This document shows positions 1 to 7,115 of a DNA stretch of 10,423 nucleotides, piece by piece. The notes beneath the pieces were generated by a model. That model ran no database searches. It was not told where the DNA came from and was given only the letters and a program-made list of their open reading frames with translations. The DNA comes from Chloroflexota bacterium (GTDB lineage Bacteria > Chloroflexota > Dehalococcoidia > JACQTR01): contig JACQTR010000064.1 of NCBI GenBank assembly GCA_016210705.1, forward strand, positions 1 to 10,423, given 5' to 3'. Every line of letters starts with the position of its first letter. Position 1 is the stretch's first letter. The position numbers were made by a program, and so were the translations under genes.

Positions 1-2192
1 CGGTAATATTTTACCACTTTTGTTACAAAAAGTTGAGTCTCTTGAAAATCAATATTCTCCACAAAAAAGTCAATGTCCCCACCTTGATCACCAACCCATC
101 TTTTAGCGTTCCCTGGGCCTCCATTATAAGCCGCCAAGGCAAAAAAGATGTCGCCCTTACCTTCTTGCAACTGTTGTGCCAGATACCATGTACCAAATTC
201 CAAAGCAAGATAGGGTTTGAAAAGGTCATCCGGGCTAAAGCCATCATCTCCCAAGCTACTGGCGATATACCTTCCCGTGGAGGGAATAACCTGTGTCAAA
301 CCGCGTGCCTGAGCGCCTGAAATGGCACGGGGATCGAATAGACTCTCCTGCCGTACAAGGGCCAAAAGGAGCAAAGGATCGATGCTCCTTTTGGCAGCCT
401 CGGCTTCCACCAACGCCTGGTAGGCCGCAGGGTATATGAGTTTAAGCAGCTCTGTAGGGGCCATGGCCCGGAAAGAGAGCGGAGCCTGGGATAGAAGCAA
501 CTCTCCGCAAAGGATTGATAAGGAATATGCCCCTTTTTGGTTAAAGTAAAGAGCCATTTGGTAGAGTGAATAAGGATCGCCGGTGAACCTATTCACCGTT
601 TGGCGAAACTCCTCTTTAGCCCACTGTCTCAAGCCTCCATCCCAAAGCTGCTCACCCAGCCCAAGGGCTTCCTCTAAGGCTAATGATGGGCTCTTCACAT
701 CCTCCTGATAGGGGCCAGCCCACGCCTTAATCCACTCCTCTACACCATTGAAGCTAGATGCTGCAGCCACCACCCCAATATCCTTTCCTGCCAATTCTTC
801 GGCTCTGAACCCATAGTAGCCATCGGGCTGAGCAGCCACCGCCTCTTCCCACGAGGCCAAAGCTTCATAGGTTTGTCCCAAACTCTGATAGGCTTTCCCT
901 TGCCACAAAAGGACATTAGCCCTGTCCTCAGTCGATAGATCGCCCACCAAAAGCCGTGCCCAAAGCTCCGCCGCCCCTCCGTAATCGGCAAGGCGATAGA
1001 GGCTTAATCCCTCACGAAAACGAGCCTTAGAGGCATATTCACTTTGAGGATAGCTCACCCCCAATCGATCATAGTTTAAGGCCGCTTCAGGGTAGCGGTT
1101 TAAAGCTTCCCAAGTAGAGGCTATCTGCCATAGAGCATCGTCAGCCCAGGGGTCGTTGGGGTAGTTTTGCACCAATCTTTCCCATTCATTTATGGCCCGG
1201 CTACTATCGCCTAAGCCATCGTAGGCCAGCCCTCGGTAATAGAGCGCTTTAGTCGGGGCCAGTCCTCCAGTGTCTAAGCCCAAGAAACGATCAAATACCC
1301 CAATGGCGGCGTTATAATCCCTCTCATAGTAATAAACCAAGCCACTACGGTAATCGCTGTCTACATCCCTACCCAAGGCCCGAAGCTTTTCTACAGCCAG
1401 CTGAGCCGGCTCCGTTCGAGGGTAGTTTTCCATGACCTCGCTAAAAGCAGCCTCAGCTTCTCCTTTCCGGCCTAGGCTGAGGTAAATGAGGCCCATCTGA
1501 AACCGCGCCCTAGCCTTAAGCCCGACGTCCTTTACTTTCGACCAGGCCCGCTCATACCACCGGAGAGCTTCTGGATAATCTTCTAGAGCAAAATAGGCCT
1601 CAGCTAGCCGATAGGGGACCTCAGCAACCAAAGGCTCCGGAAGAGAAGCAGCCACCATCTTATTCAGTTCGGCGATAGTCTGGGTATAATCGTCAAGGGC
1701 AAGATAAATGTCGGCCATCTGCAAGCGTAGGTAAGGAGTAAGGTCTGTTTCCGTCTCCGTCAGCGCTCGATAGCATTCTAATGCCTTCCCCCACTCGCTT
1801 AAATTCTGGTAACTGAGGGCCAAGTATAAATTAGCTTGAGGTATTGCTGCGTCCTTGGGATAGGCGCTCAAGAATGTCTCCAAAGTTTGGGCAGCTATGG
1901 AATAATCGGTATCCCAAAAGTAGGTCTGGCCCAAACGGAGTTGAGCTTGTGGGGCAGCCTCAGCCTTGGGAAAGATGTTTAATAGAGCTAGATATTGGGC
2001 AATGGCCTTAGGATAGTCTCCCTCCCGCTGGTACTTGTCAGCGGCATCCAGCATTTGTGGGGCCGTAAGTTCGGGGGTAGCTGAAGGAGTCGGGCTTACC
2101 TCTCGATGAAGGCTGAGTTGCCCCCAACCACATCCCCCGCTCAACACAAGAAGCAAGATAAGGACTATAAAAAGGCGACTGGAGGAAAACAT
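1..2192 (-). CDS. TPR-repeat lytic murein transglycosylase, lipoprotein-like, 3' end cut by window edge
   Basis: This reading frame is open from ATG 2192-2190 to position 3 (730 residues) with no stop in the window, so only the extreme C-terminus is missing. The product should cleave the glycan strands of peptidoglycan outside the membrane, forming 1,6-anhydro ends. Residues 1-21 form a short charged and hydrophobic signal ending LSGGC, a slightly atypical lipobox with Cys21 as candidate lipidated residue. Residues about 45-550 are tandem TPR-like helical pairs, with many repeats of the A..Y/F...G pattern and Y-P-x-D/S ends. The SLT catalytic domain begins near residue 600: RQES with catalytic Glu616, GLTQ at 631-634 (usually GLMQ), and AYNGG at 688-692. 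The length fits Slt70-like enzymes with an enlarged superhelical N-terminus. In-frame GTG codons lie just upstream of the ATG, but the ATG gives the better signal peptide. The gene is divergent from the sugar genes. The family is certain; the lipid anchor is inferred. Confidence 0.93.
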   Translation of the reverse strand, partial: MFSSSRLFIVLILLLVLSGGCGWGQLSLHREVSPTPSATPELTAPQMLDAADKYQREGDYPKAIAQYLALLNIFPKAEAAPQAQLRLGQTYFWDTDYSIAAQTLETFLSAYPKDAAIPQANLYLALSYQNLSEWGKALECYRALTETETDLTPYLRLQMADIYLALDDYTQTIAELNKMVAASLPEPLVAEVPYRLAEAYFALEDYPEALRWYERAWSKVKDVGLKARARFQMGLIYLSLGRKGEAEAAFSEVMENYPRTEPAQLAVEKLRALGRDVDSDYRSGLVYYYERDYNAAIGVFDRFLGLDTGGLAPTKALYYRGLAYDGLGDSSRAINEWERLVQNYPNDPWADDALWQIASTWEALNRYPEAALNYDRLGVSYPQSEYASKARFREGLSLYRLADYGGAAELWARLLVGDLSTEDRANVLLWQGKAYQSLGQTYEALASWEEAVAAQPDGYYGFRAEELAGKDIGVVAAASSFNGVEEWIKAWAGPYQEDVKSPSLALEEALGLGEQLWDGGLRQWAKEEFRQTVNRFTGDPYSLYQMALYFNQKGAYSLSILCGELLLSQAPLSFRAMAPTELLKLIYPAAYQALVEAEAAKRSIDPLLLLALVRQESLFDPRAISGAQARGLTQVIPSTGRYIASSLGDDGFSPDDLFKPYLALEFGTWYLAQQLQEGKGDIFFALAAYNGGPGNAKRWVGDQGGDIDFFVENIDFQETQLFVTKVVKYY

Positions 2193-2232
2193 GACACCTA
2201 CTCTCGCCACCACGTTACCATATGGAGGTGAC

Positions 2233-2249
2233 CAAAGTCCACAACTTTG
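2233..2249. repeat. Short inverted repeat in divergent intergenic region
   Basis: CAAAGT (2233-2238) and ACTTTG (2244-2249) form perfect 6-bp arms around a 5-bp spacer. The repeat sits between the transglycosylase start and the rmlD-like promoter, where an operator could serve either gene. It could equally arise by chance. No T-run follows, so it is not a terminator. Confidence 0.25.
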
Positions 2250-2290
2250 CTCTGGATCGACGGGCCTAGCATCCGCCATACCCGCTAAGG

Positions 2291-2296
2291 TATAAT
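2291..2296 (+). promoter_or_regulatory. Consensus -10 box for the rmlD-like gene
   Basis: A perfect TATAAT lies 32 bases before the ATG at 2329, predicting a leader of roughly 26 bases. No good TTGACA-like -35 is seen at 16-18 bp spacing, so either an activator is needed or the match is partly fortuitous. The 136-base gap 2193-2328 otherwise holds only the inverted repeat at 2233-2249; I saw no convincing promoter for the leftward gene. Confidence 0.45.
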
Positions 2297-2328
2297 ACCA
2301 GTGTTTACCGCAGCTTGGGATAGATAGA

Positions 2329-3177
2329 ATGCGTATTGCCATCACCGGAAGCCTAGGGCAACTAGGTTCAGAATTGGTAGCGATTTTGAGTGTACAGCAC
2401 CAAATCCTGAAACTGAATCGCCCTAGTCACGACGTTACCGACCCCGCCATCATCGACGAGGTTGACCGTTGTCGACCTGATCTGGTTATTCACACCGCTG
2501 CCATGACCGATGTCGATGGTTGTGCCCGCCAGCCCGATTCTGCTTTCCGAGTCAACGCCCTGGGCACTAGCTACGTAGCCCAAGGCTGCCAACGAGCGGA
2601 GGCATCTATGCTATATATAAGCACAAACGAGGTATTTGACGGCACTAAAGATAGCCCCTACCTGGAGTTTGATAAGCCTTACCCCATCAATCCCTATGGT
2701 GCTTCTAAGTTGGCCGGAGAGCATTTGGTACAGTCCTTCTTACAGCGCTTCTATATTGTGCGCACAGCGTGGCTATACGGCAGCGGTGCCAACTTCATCA
2801 AAAAGGTTCTGGCCCTTGCCGAGGAACGGAAGGAGCTAACCATGGTGACCGATGAGGTTAGCACCCCTACGTATGCCGCAGACCTAGCCCAAGCCATAGC
2901 TAAGCTAATAGATCGGAACGTATACGGCATCTACCACCTAACCAATGAGGGAGCCTGCTCTCGTTTTGAGTACGCCCAAAAGATATTTGAGCTTGCTGGA
3001 CGAAAGGATGTAGCCCTGCGCCCCATACGCCGGGAACAATACCAGCGTGATTCCACACCACCAGCCCAAAGCTGCTTGCGCAACTTTGCGGGTCAAGCCC
3101 TAGGCATTTGGCTCCGACCCTGGGAAGAGGCGTTGTCCGAATACCTTAGCCATTATTTAATGAAGAGCCCCAAGTAG
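2329..3177 (+). CDS. rmlD: RmlD-like dTDP-4-dehydrorhamnose reductase (sugar nucleotide reductase)
   Basis: The 282-residue protein is a complete short-chain (extended SDR) sugar-nucleotide reductase. In the RmlD family it reduces dTDP-4-dehydro-L-rhamnose to dTDP-L-rhamnose with NAD(P)H in the cytoplasm. The Rossmann dinucleotide loop is GSLGQLG at 7-13, HDVTD is at 34-38, and the SDR active site is Thr98 with Tyr123 and Lys127 (YGASK). The C-terminus has the usual PAQSCL segment and a closing W-E-x-A-L helix typical of RmlD. The length is close to the family norm of 280-300. One oddity is STNEVFDG at 97-104, where most members have STDYVFDG. No rmlA, rmlB or rmlC is in the window, so the exact substrate is inferred. 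The next gene starts 3 bases after the stop, which suggests co-transcription. The Shine-Dalgarno before the ATG is weak (GGGATAG). Confidence 0.83.
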   Translation: MRIAITGSLGQLGSELVAILSVQHQILKLNRPSHDVTDPAIIDEVDRCRPDLVIHTAAMTDVDGCARQPDSAFRVNALGTSYVAQGCQRAEASMLYISTNEVFDGTKDSPYLEFDKPYPINPYGASKLAGEHLVQSFLQRFYIVRTAWLYGSGANFIKKVLALAEERKELTMVTDEVSTPTYAADLAQAIAKLIDRNVYGIYHLTNEGACSRFEYAQKIFELAGRKDVALRPIRREQYQRDSTPPAQSCLRNFAGQALGIWLRPWEEALSEYLSHYLMKSPK

Positions 3178-3180
3178 AGA

Positions 3181-4146
3181 ATGGATTCCGCCTCGCCCCT
3201 AGTCTCCGTCATCATCCCCAACTGGATCGGGGTTCATCTCCTGCCCACTTGCCTCAACGCCCTGCGCCGCCAGAGCTTCCGTAATTTTGAGACCATTGTG
3301 GTGGACAATGGCTCAACGGACGGCAGCCTGGCCCTATTGAAGAATTACCCTGAGGTAAAGGTAATAGCCTTAAAGACCAACAGCGGCTTTGCCTATGCCG
3401 TGAACCTGGGCATTCATCGCTCCCAGGCCCCGTTAGTGGCACTTCTAAATAACGATACCGAGGCCGAACCCCAATGGTTGGCCGAACTGGTGAAAACCTT
3501 GGAGGAAAACCCCGAGGTGGACATGGTAGCCAGTAAACTTCTCCTCTACGACCAACGCCACATCCTCCACTCGGCGGGGGACTTCTATGGACGCGGTGGT
3601 GTGCCCGGCAATAGGGGAGTTTGGGAGGAAGATCGCGGCCAATACGATGGGTTGGCCTCCATCTTTGGCCCTTGCGCTGGAGCCGCCGCCTATCGGCGAC
3701 GACTGTTCCGAGCAATAGGTCTTTTCGATGAGGACTTCATCGGCTACTGTGAAGATGTAGACTTTAACTTCAGGGCTCAACTGGCCGGCTATAAGGCCCT
3801 CTTCGCCCCTAAAGCTCGAGTTTACCACCAGCTCAGCGCCAGTGGCGGAGGGGTAGTGGCCAGCTACTTCTGCGGCCGCAATTTCATCAACATCCTGGTC
3901 AAGAACATGCCCACCAATCTATTTAAAAAGTACTGGCGGAAGATATTGGTGGCCCAACTCCGCTACCTAGTCCAATCCCTGCGCCACTTTGGGGAGCCTG
4001 CTGCCAGAGCGCGCCTTAGGGGGCAATGGGCAGCCTTGCCCCAGCTTCCCTGCATGCTGGCCAAACGACGAACCATCCAAGCTCAGCGGCGAGTCACTGA
4101 CGCCTATATCGACTCTATCATGAGCGCTGAGGGAGACCTAAGATAA
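3181..4146 (+). CDS. GT2 family glycosyltransferase, rhamnosyltransferase-like
   Basis: The 321-residue protein is a GT-A fold family 2 glycosyltransferase, most like the rhamnosyltransferases that build surface polysaccharides from dTDP-rhamnose. The nucleotide-binding start is SVIIPNW at 9-15, followed by VDNGSTDGS at 41-49. The metal-binding DxD equivalent is NNDTE at 90-94, the acceptor-side acidic motif is ED at 191-192, and H216 lies in the YHQLSAS segment. The family usually reads PNWNG where this protein has PNWIG (Ile16). Residues beyond about 225 form a basic, helix-rich tail without an obvious membrane span. The gene follows the rmlD-like gene by 3 bases in the same frame, with only TAG-AGA between them. 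Coupling with the dTDP-rhamnose enzyme supports rhamnose as donor, but the sugar and acceptor cannot be read from sequence. Confidence 0.85.
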   Translation: MDSASPLVSVIIPNWIGVHLLPTCLNALRRQSFRNFETIVVDNGSTDGSLALLKNYPEVKVIALKTNSGFAYAVNLGIHRSQAPLVALLNNDTEAEPQWLAELVKTLEENPEVDMVASKLLLYDQRHILHSAGDFYGRGGVPGNRGVWEEDRGQYDGLASIFGPCAGAAAYRRRLFRAIGLFDEDFIGYCEDVDFNFRAQLAGYKALFAPKARVYHQLSASGGGVVASYFCGRNFINILVKNMPTNLFKKYWRKILVAQLRYLVQSLRHFGEPAARARLRGQWAALPQLPCMLAKRRTIQAQRRVTDAYIDSIMSAEGDLR

Positions 4147-4868
4147 ACCCCCTCCTCTCGGTTATCATCCCCACCTATAACGAAGAGAAACGCATCCCAG
4201 CCACCCTGGAGCGTATAATAGCCTACCTCCTAGGGCAAGACTACGGGGCAGAGATCATAGTAGTGGATGACGGCAGCAACGACCGCACTTGTCCATTGGT
4301 GGCCAGTTTGGAGACCTCCAATCCCCCCATAACCCTTATCCAAACCCCTCATATGGGCAAGGGGCATGCCATAAAAACAGGGATGCTGGCGGCCAGAGGC
4401 CAATACCGTCTAATGTGCGATGCCGACCTTTCGGTGCCCATCGAGGAGGTTGCCCACTTTCTGCCCCCCAACCTGAGCGATTATGACGTAGCCATCGGCT
4501 CTCGAGAAATGACCGGAGCACGACGCTTCGACGAGCCTTTTTATCGCCACCTTATGGGTCGAGTGTTCAACTGGTTGGTGCGTCTGGTCACAGTGCGCGG
4601 CTTTAAAGATACCCAGTGCGGCTTCAAGGTCTTCAGCCAGGAGACCGCCAAGTCCATTTTCGCTAAGACGAGAATGGCAGGGTGGGCCTTCGACGTGGAG
4701 GTGCTCTTCTTGGCTCAAAAGCGAGGCCTTCATATCCTGGAAATTCCCGTACCTTGGTACCACGGGAAGAAGAGCAAGGTCAGCCCTTTTCGGGATACTT
4801 TCTTAATGTTTGGAGAGATTCTGCTTATCCGCCTTAACCACTGGCTAGGGCGCTATCCTAAAGACTGA
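4143..4868 (+). CDS. GT2 polyprenyl/dolichyl-phosphate sugar synthase, ALG5-like, with apparent ATA start
   Basis: The family transfers a hexose from a nucleotide sugar to a polyprenyl phosphate on the cytoplasmic face of the membrane. The conserved N-terminus SVIIPTYNEE is encoded from 4158, upstream of the first standard start (GTG 4263), which would begin inside the VVDDGS motif. The frame is closed by TGA 4128-4130, and no ATG, GTG or TTG occurs between that stop and the motif. The best candidate is ATA 4143-4145, which gives M-N-P-L-L-S-V-I-I-P. It lies 7 bases after GGGAG (4131-4135) and overlaps the previous gene's TAA by two bases. From there the protein has 241 residues, typical of the family. 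Other motifs are VVDDGSND at 40-47, DADLS at 93-97 and DTQCGFK at 155-161, with a hydrophobic C-terminal helix. A base error in an original ATG is the main alternative to a true ATA start. Confidence 0.83.
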   Translation: MNPLLSVIIPTYNEEKRIPATLERIIAYLLGQDYGAEIIVVDDGSNDRTCPLVASLETSNPPITLIQTPHMGKGHAIKTGMLAARGQYRLMCDADLSVPIEEVAHFLPPNLSDYDVAIGSREMTGARRFDEPFYRHLMGRVFNWLVRLVTVRGFKDTQCGFKVFSQETAKSIFAKTRMAGWAFDVEVLFLAQKRGLHILEIPVPWYHGKKSKVSPFRDTFLMFGEILLIRLNHWLGRYPKD

Positions 4869-4873
4869 CATCG

Positions 4874-4902
4874 TTGCCCCCTCCCAGGTACTGTGCTAAA
4901 AT
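4874..4902 (+). promoter_or_regulatory. Extended -10 promoter for the ArsM-like gene
   Basis: TTGCCC (4874-4879) and TAAAAT (4897-4902) are separated by 17 bp, and TGC directly before the -10 makes an extended -10. Transcription would start near 4909. A strong Shine-Dalgarno, AAGGAGGT (4932-4939), sits 5 bases before the ATG at 4945. It suggests the methyltransferase can be transcribed apart from the glycosyltransferases upstream. Confidence 0.5.
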
Positions 4903-4944
4903 TAGCGCGGCTGCCTTGATAAAGGTTTTCCAAGGAGGTTCCCC

Positions 4945-5718
4945 ATGGCTAAGGAGAGATCTCAAGCAATAAAGCAGGCAGTAAAGGAGCGTTACGCCAC
5001 TCTAGCCCGCAGGCAAACTTCTTGTTGTCCCACACCCCAGATTAGAGAGGGAGAAGGAATGTACAGCCGAAAGGAGCTACAGGACCTACCCCAAAATGTG
5101 GCCGAATTTTCCTTAGGCTGTGGCAATCCTACCGCCATCGCCGAGCTTCGAGAAGGGGAAACAGTGCTGGACTTAGGAAGTGGCGGCGGCATCGATTGCT
5201 TTCTGGCAGCCCAGAAGGTAGGCAAAAAGGGCAGGGTCATTGGCGTGGATATGACCCCGGAGATGGTTTTCTTGGCGCGGGAAAACACCCGGAAGATGGG
5301 CCTGGCTAACGTGGAGTTTCGCCTTGGCGAGATGGAACACCTACCCCTGGAAGCCAACTCCGTGGACGTGATCATCTCCAACTGCGTGATAAACCTCGCC
5401 CCTGATAAGGATGCAGTCTTTAAAGAGGCTCTCCGGGTATTAAAGCCTGGTGGTCGGCTCTGTATCTCCGACATAGTCCTAAAGCGGGAACTGTCCCTAG
5501 AGGTGAAAGAGGACATGCAGCAGTGGACAGGATGTGTCGCAGGAGCCCTAAAGGGAAAGATATACTTGGGCAAGATAGCCAGGGCTGGCTTTGTTCAGGT
5601 AACAGCACAAGATAATTCGCCGCGGGAAAAGAGTGAAGCCTCCCCAGTGCCAGGTCGGCTGCGAGACTACATATCTAGCGTCAACGTTAGCGCCCGCAAG
5701 CCATCGGTTAGCGGATAG
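4945..5718 (+). CDS. arsM: ArsM-like SAM-dependent methyltransferase (arsenite methyltransferase family)
   Basis: The 257-residue class I methyltransferase probably moves a methyl group from S-adenosylmethionine to trivalent arsenic in the cytoplasm. The SAM-binding motif is LDLGSGGGID at 75-84, with VIGVDMTPEM at 98-107. Three cysteines fall where arsenite methyltransferases carry their As(III)-binding set: Cys59 in LGCGNP, Cys147 in SNCVINL and Cys197 in TGCVAGAL. A CC pair lies at 27-28. KPGGRL at 167-172 and SDIV at 175-178 are also typical of ArsM. No ars operon gene (arsR, arsB, arsC) is adjacent, and neither an arsenic-responsive site nor an ArsR operator was recognised, so the substrate rests on motifs alone. 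The gene lies between two glycosyltransferases, so a related small-molecule or lipid methyltransferase remains possible. The ATG is chosen for its strong ribosome binding site. Confidence 0.72.
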   Translation: MAKERSQAIKQAVKERYATLARRQTSCCPTPQIREGEGMYSRKELQDLPQNVAEFSLGCGNPTAIAELREGETVLDLGSGGGIDCFLAAQKVGKKGRVIGVDMTPEMVFLARENTRKMGLANVEFRLGEMEHLPLEANSVDVIISNCVINLAPDKDAVFKEALRVLKPGGRLCISDIVLKRELSLEVKEDMQQWTGCVAGALKGKIYLGKIARAGFVQVTAQDNSPREKSEASPVPGRLRDYISSVNVSARKPSVSG

Positions 5719-5727
5719 CCATCCCAG

Positions 5728-7032
5728 ATGCGCAAGACCCCCTTCCAGGGGCTGGGCATCGCTGTTATTATAGCCATCTATCTGGCCCTCGGGGTGACCT
5801 ATGCCGCTCGAACTCCTCGCTGGGAAGCCCCCGATGAGCCCGCTCACTTTAATTATGTCAAGTACATTGCAGAAAGAGGTAGTCTTCCTATTTTGCGCCA
5901 GGGAGACTACGACCAGGAGTATTTGGAAAGGCTAAAAACCAGTAAATTCCCCGCCTTTATGCCCATAGATACCCTCCGCTACGAGTTCCACCAGCCGCCC
6001 TTATATTACGCTCTTGCCGCTCCTATTTATTTAGCTACCCGCTCCTTATCGCTGGATAACCAGGTCCTCTCCCTTCGGCTCTTTTCCCTAGCCTGGGGAA
6101 GCCTGCTTTTGATCTTAACTTGGGCGGTGACCAAAAAAATTTTCCCTGGCGATAACCTCATGGCTCTGGCCATCCCCTCCTTCATCGCTTTCCTTCCTCA
6201 GCATATAGCCACCAACGCCGCCATCAACAACGACACTTTGGCCGAAGTAATATTGGTTGCCATCCTTTGGCTCCTCGTAAAACTTTTGAAGGGTGAAACC
6301 GGCCACCGCCTCACTATTGCCCTGGGCGTCCTCCTCGGCCTAGCCCTTCTCGCCAAGACCACCATTTATTTGGCCCTGATATTGGTTCTTTTCACATTTT
6401 TCTGGGTCTATAGGCGATGGAAGGCCCAATCTCATTTTCGTACCGTCTCCCTGGCCGTGGTGCTCATGATAGCCATTCTGCTATCGGGGTGGTGGTTTGG
6501 ACGCAACATGGCCGTTTATGGGGTCAGCGATCCTTTTGGCCTGCAACGCCACAACGAGGTAGTGGTAGGCCAACCCATCACCACCTGGGACTGGGCCAGC
6601 GCTCGTCACTTCTCCATTACCACCTTCAAGAGTTTTTGGGTACAATTGGGCTGGATGGGGATTCCCGCCGACGGTCGTATTTACGCTGTTTTGGCTCTCC
6701 TTAGCACCACCGCCGCTTTGGGCTTTCTCCTCTATCTAGGCAGAGCCTTGGCCTCCAAAAATACCTTATCGCCTCTGGTAAAGTTCTCCTTGGTTCTCCT
6801 TGGCCTGTCCCTCTTCCTCACTATGCTTGCCATGGTGGGTTACAACCTGCGCTTCATCCAAGCCCAAGGGCGCTATCTATTTCCGGCCCTTTTACCTCTA
6901 GCTACCTTCTTCACCCTGGGACTGCGAGAGCTATTTCCCAAGCGCACTTCCTGGTTTTTTGTCCTCCTTTATGGGTGGATGATCGGCCTCAATGTTTACG
7001 TCATAAATAGCCTTATACCTTGGTTAACTTGA
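5728..7032 (+). CDS. Multi-spanning GT-C type glycosyltransferase, DUF2142/PMT-like
   Basis: The 434-residue integral membrane protein has about nine to eleven hydrophobic segments, the first at residues 9-27. The first extracytoplasmic loop holds an acidic motif, APDEPAHF (34-41), the position where PMT/ArnT-type GT-C enzymes keep their catalytic Asp/Glu. FHQPPLYYAL (87-96) and QAQGRYLFPALLP (378-390) are typical of DUF2142 and related families. These enzymes take a sugar from a polyprenyl-phosphate carrier and add it to a protein or lipid outside the membrane. The ALG5-like enzyme two genes upstream could make that donor. The start follows the methyltransferase stop by 9 bases with a poor Shine-Dalgarno, so the two may be translationally coupled. 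The acceptor is unknown. The membrane GT-C assignment is good; the precise family is less sure. Confidence 0.75.
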   Translation: MRKTPFQGLGIAVIIAIYLALGVTYAARTPRWEAPDEPAHFNYVKYIAERGSLPILRQGDYDQEYLERLKTSKFPAFMPIDTLRYEFHQPPLYYALAAPIYLATRSLSLDNQVLSLRLFSLAWGSLLLILTWAVTKKIFPGDNLMALAIPSFIAFLPQHIATNAAINNDTLAEVILVAILWLLVKLLKGETGHRLTIALGVLLGLALLAKTTIYLALILVLFTFFWVYRRWKAQSHFRTVSLAVVLMIAILLSGWWFGRNMAVYGVSDPFGLQRHNEVVVGQPITTWDWASARHFSITTFKSFWVQLGWMGIPADGRIYAVLALLSTTAALGFLLYLGRALASKNTLSPLVKFSLVLLGLSLFLTMLAMVGYNLRFIQAQGRYLFPALLPLATFFTLGLRELFPKRTSWFFVLLYGWMIGLNVYVINSLIPWLT

Positions 7033-7059
7033 ATAGTCTCTAATCTGTAATCCTGAAGG

Positions 7060-7088
7060 TTGACAATACTTCTAGCAGTCAGTAATAT
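7060..7088 (+). promoter_or_regulatory. Sigma-70 type promoter for the small DNA-binding protein
   Basis: TTGACA (7060-7065) and TAATAT (7083-7088) are separated by 17 bp. The start of transcription would fall near 7095, inside the palindrome at 7088-7100. A GGAGG at 7106-7110 serves the ATG at 7116. Confidence 0.62.
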
Positions 7089-7100
7089 AAGATAATCTTA
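7088..7100. promoter_or_regulatory. Perfect 13-bp palindrome, candidate operator
   Basis: TAAGAT and ATCTTA flank one central A as a perfect palindrome. It touches the end of the -10 box and covers the expected transcription start of the gene at 7116. A repressor bound here would block initiation; the encoded protein looks DNA-binding, so autoregulation is a natural guess. The AT-rich setting makes a chance palindrome possible. Confidence 0.4.
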
Positions 7101-7115
7101 CTTCTGGAGGATTAC

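Noticed and set aside
740..991. 83-residue open frame on the minus strand inside the transglycosylase
   Set aside because: The long TPR/SLT frame on the same strand covers it fully and carries all family motifs.
4128..4150. Programmed -1 frameshift fusing the two GT2 genes
   Set aside because: No slippery heptamer is visible at the junction, and both proteins have complete family lengths as separate products.
4263..4265. GTG as start of the ALG5-like glycosyltransferase
   Set aside because: It lies inside the VVDDGS nucleotide-binding motif and would drop the first conserved strand; the coding signal plainly continues upstream to about 4143.
4992..5573. 193-residue open frame on the minus strand
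   Set aside because: It is antisense to the ArsM-like gene, with low-complexity Ser/Arg/Pro-rich composition and no recognisable domain; a shadow of the real frame.
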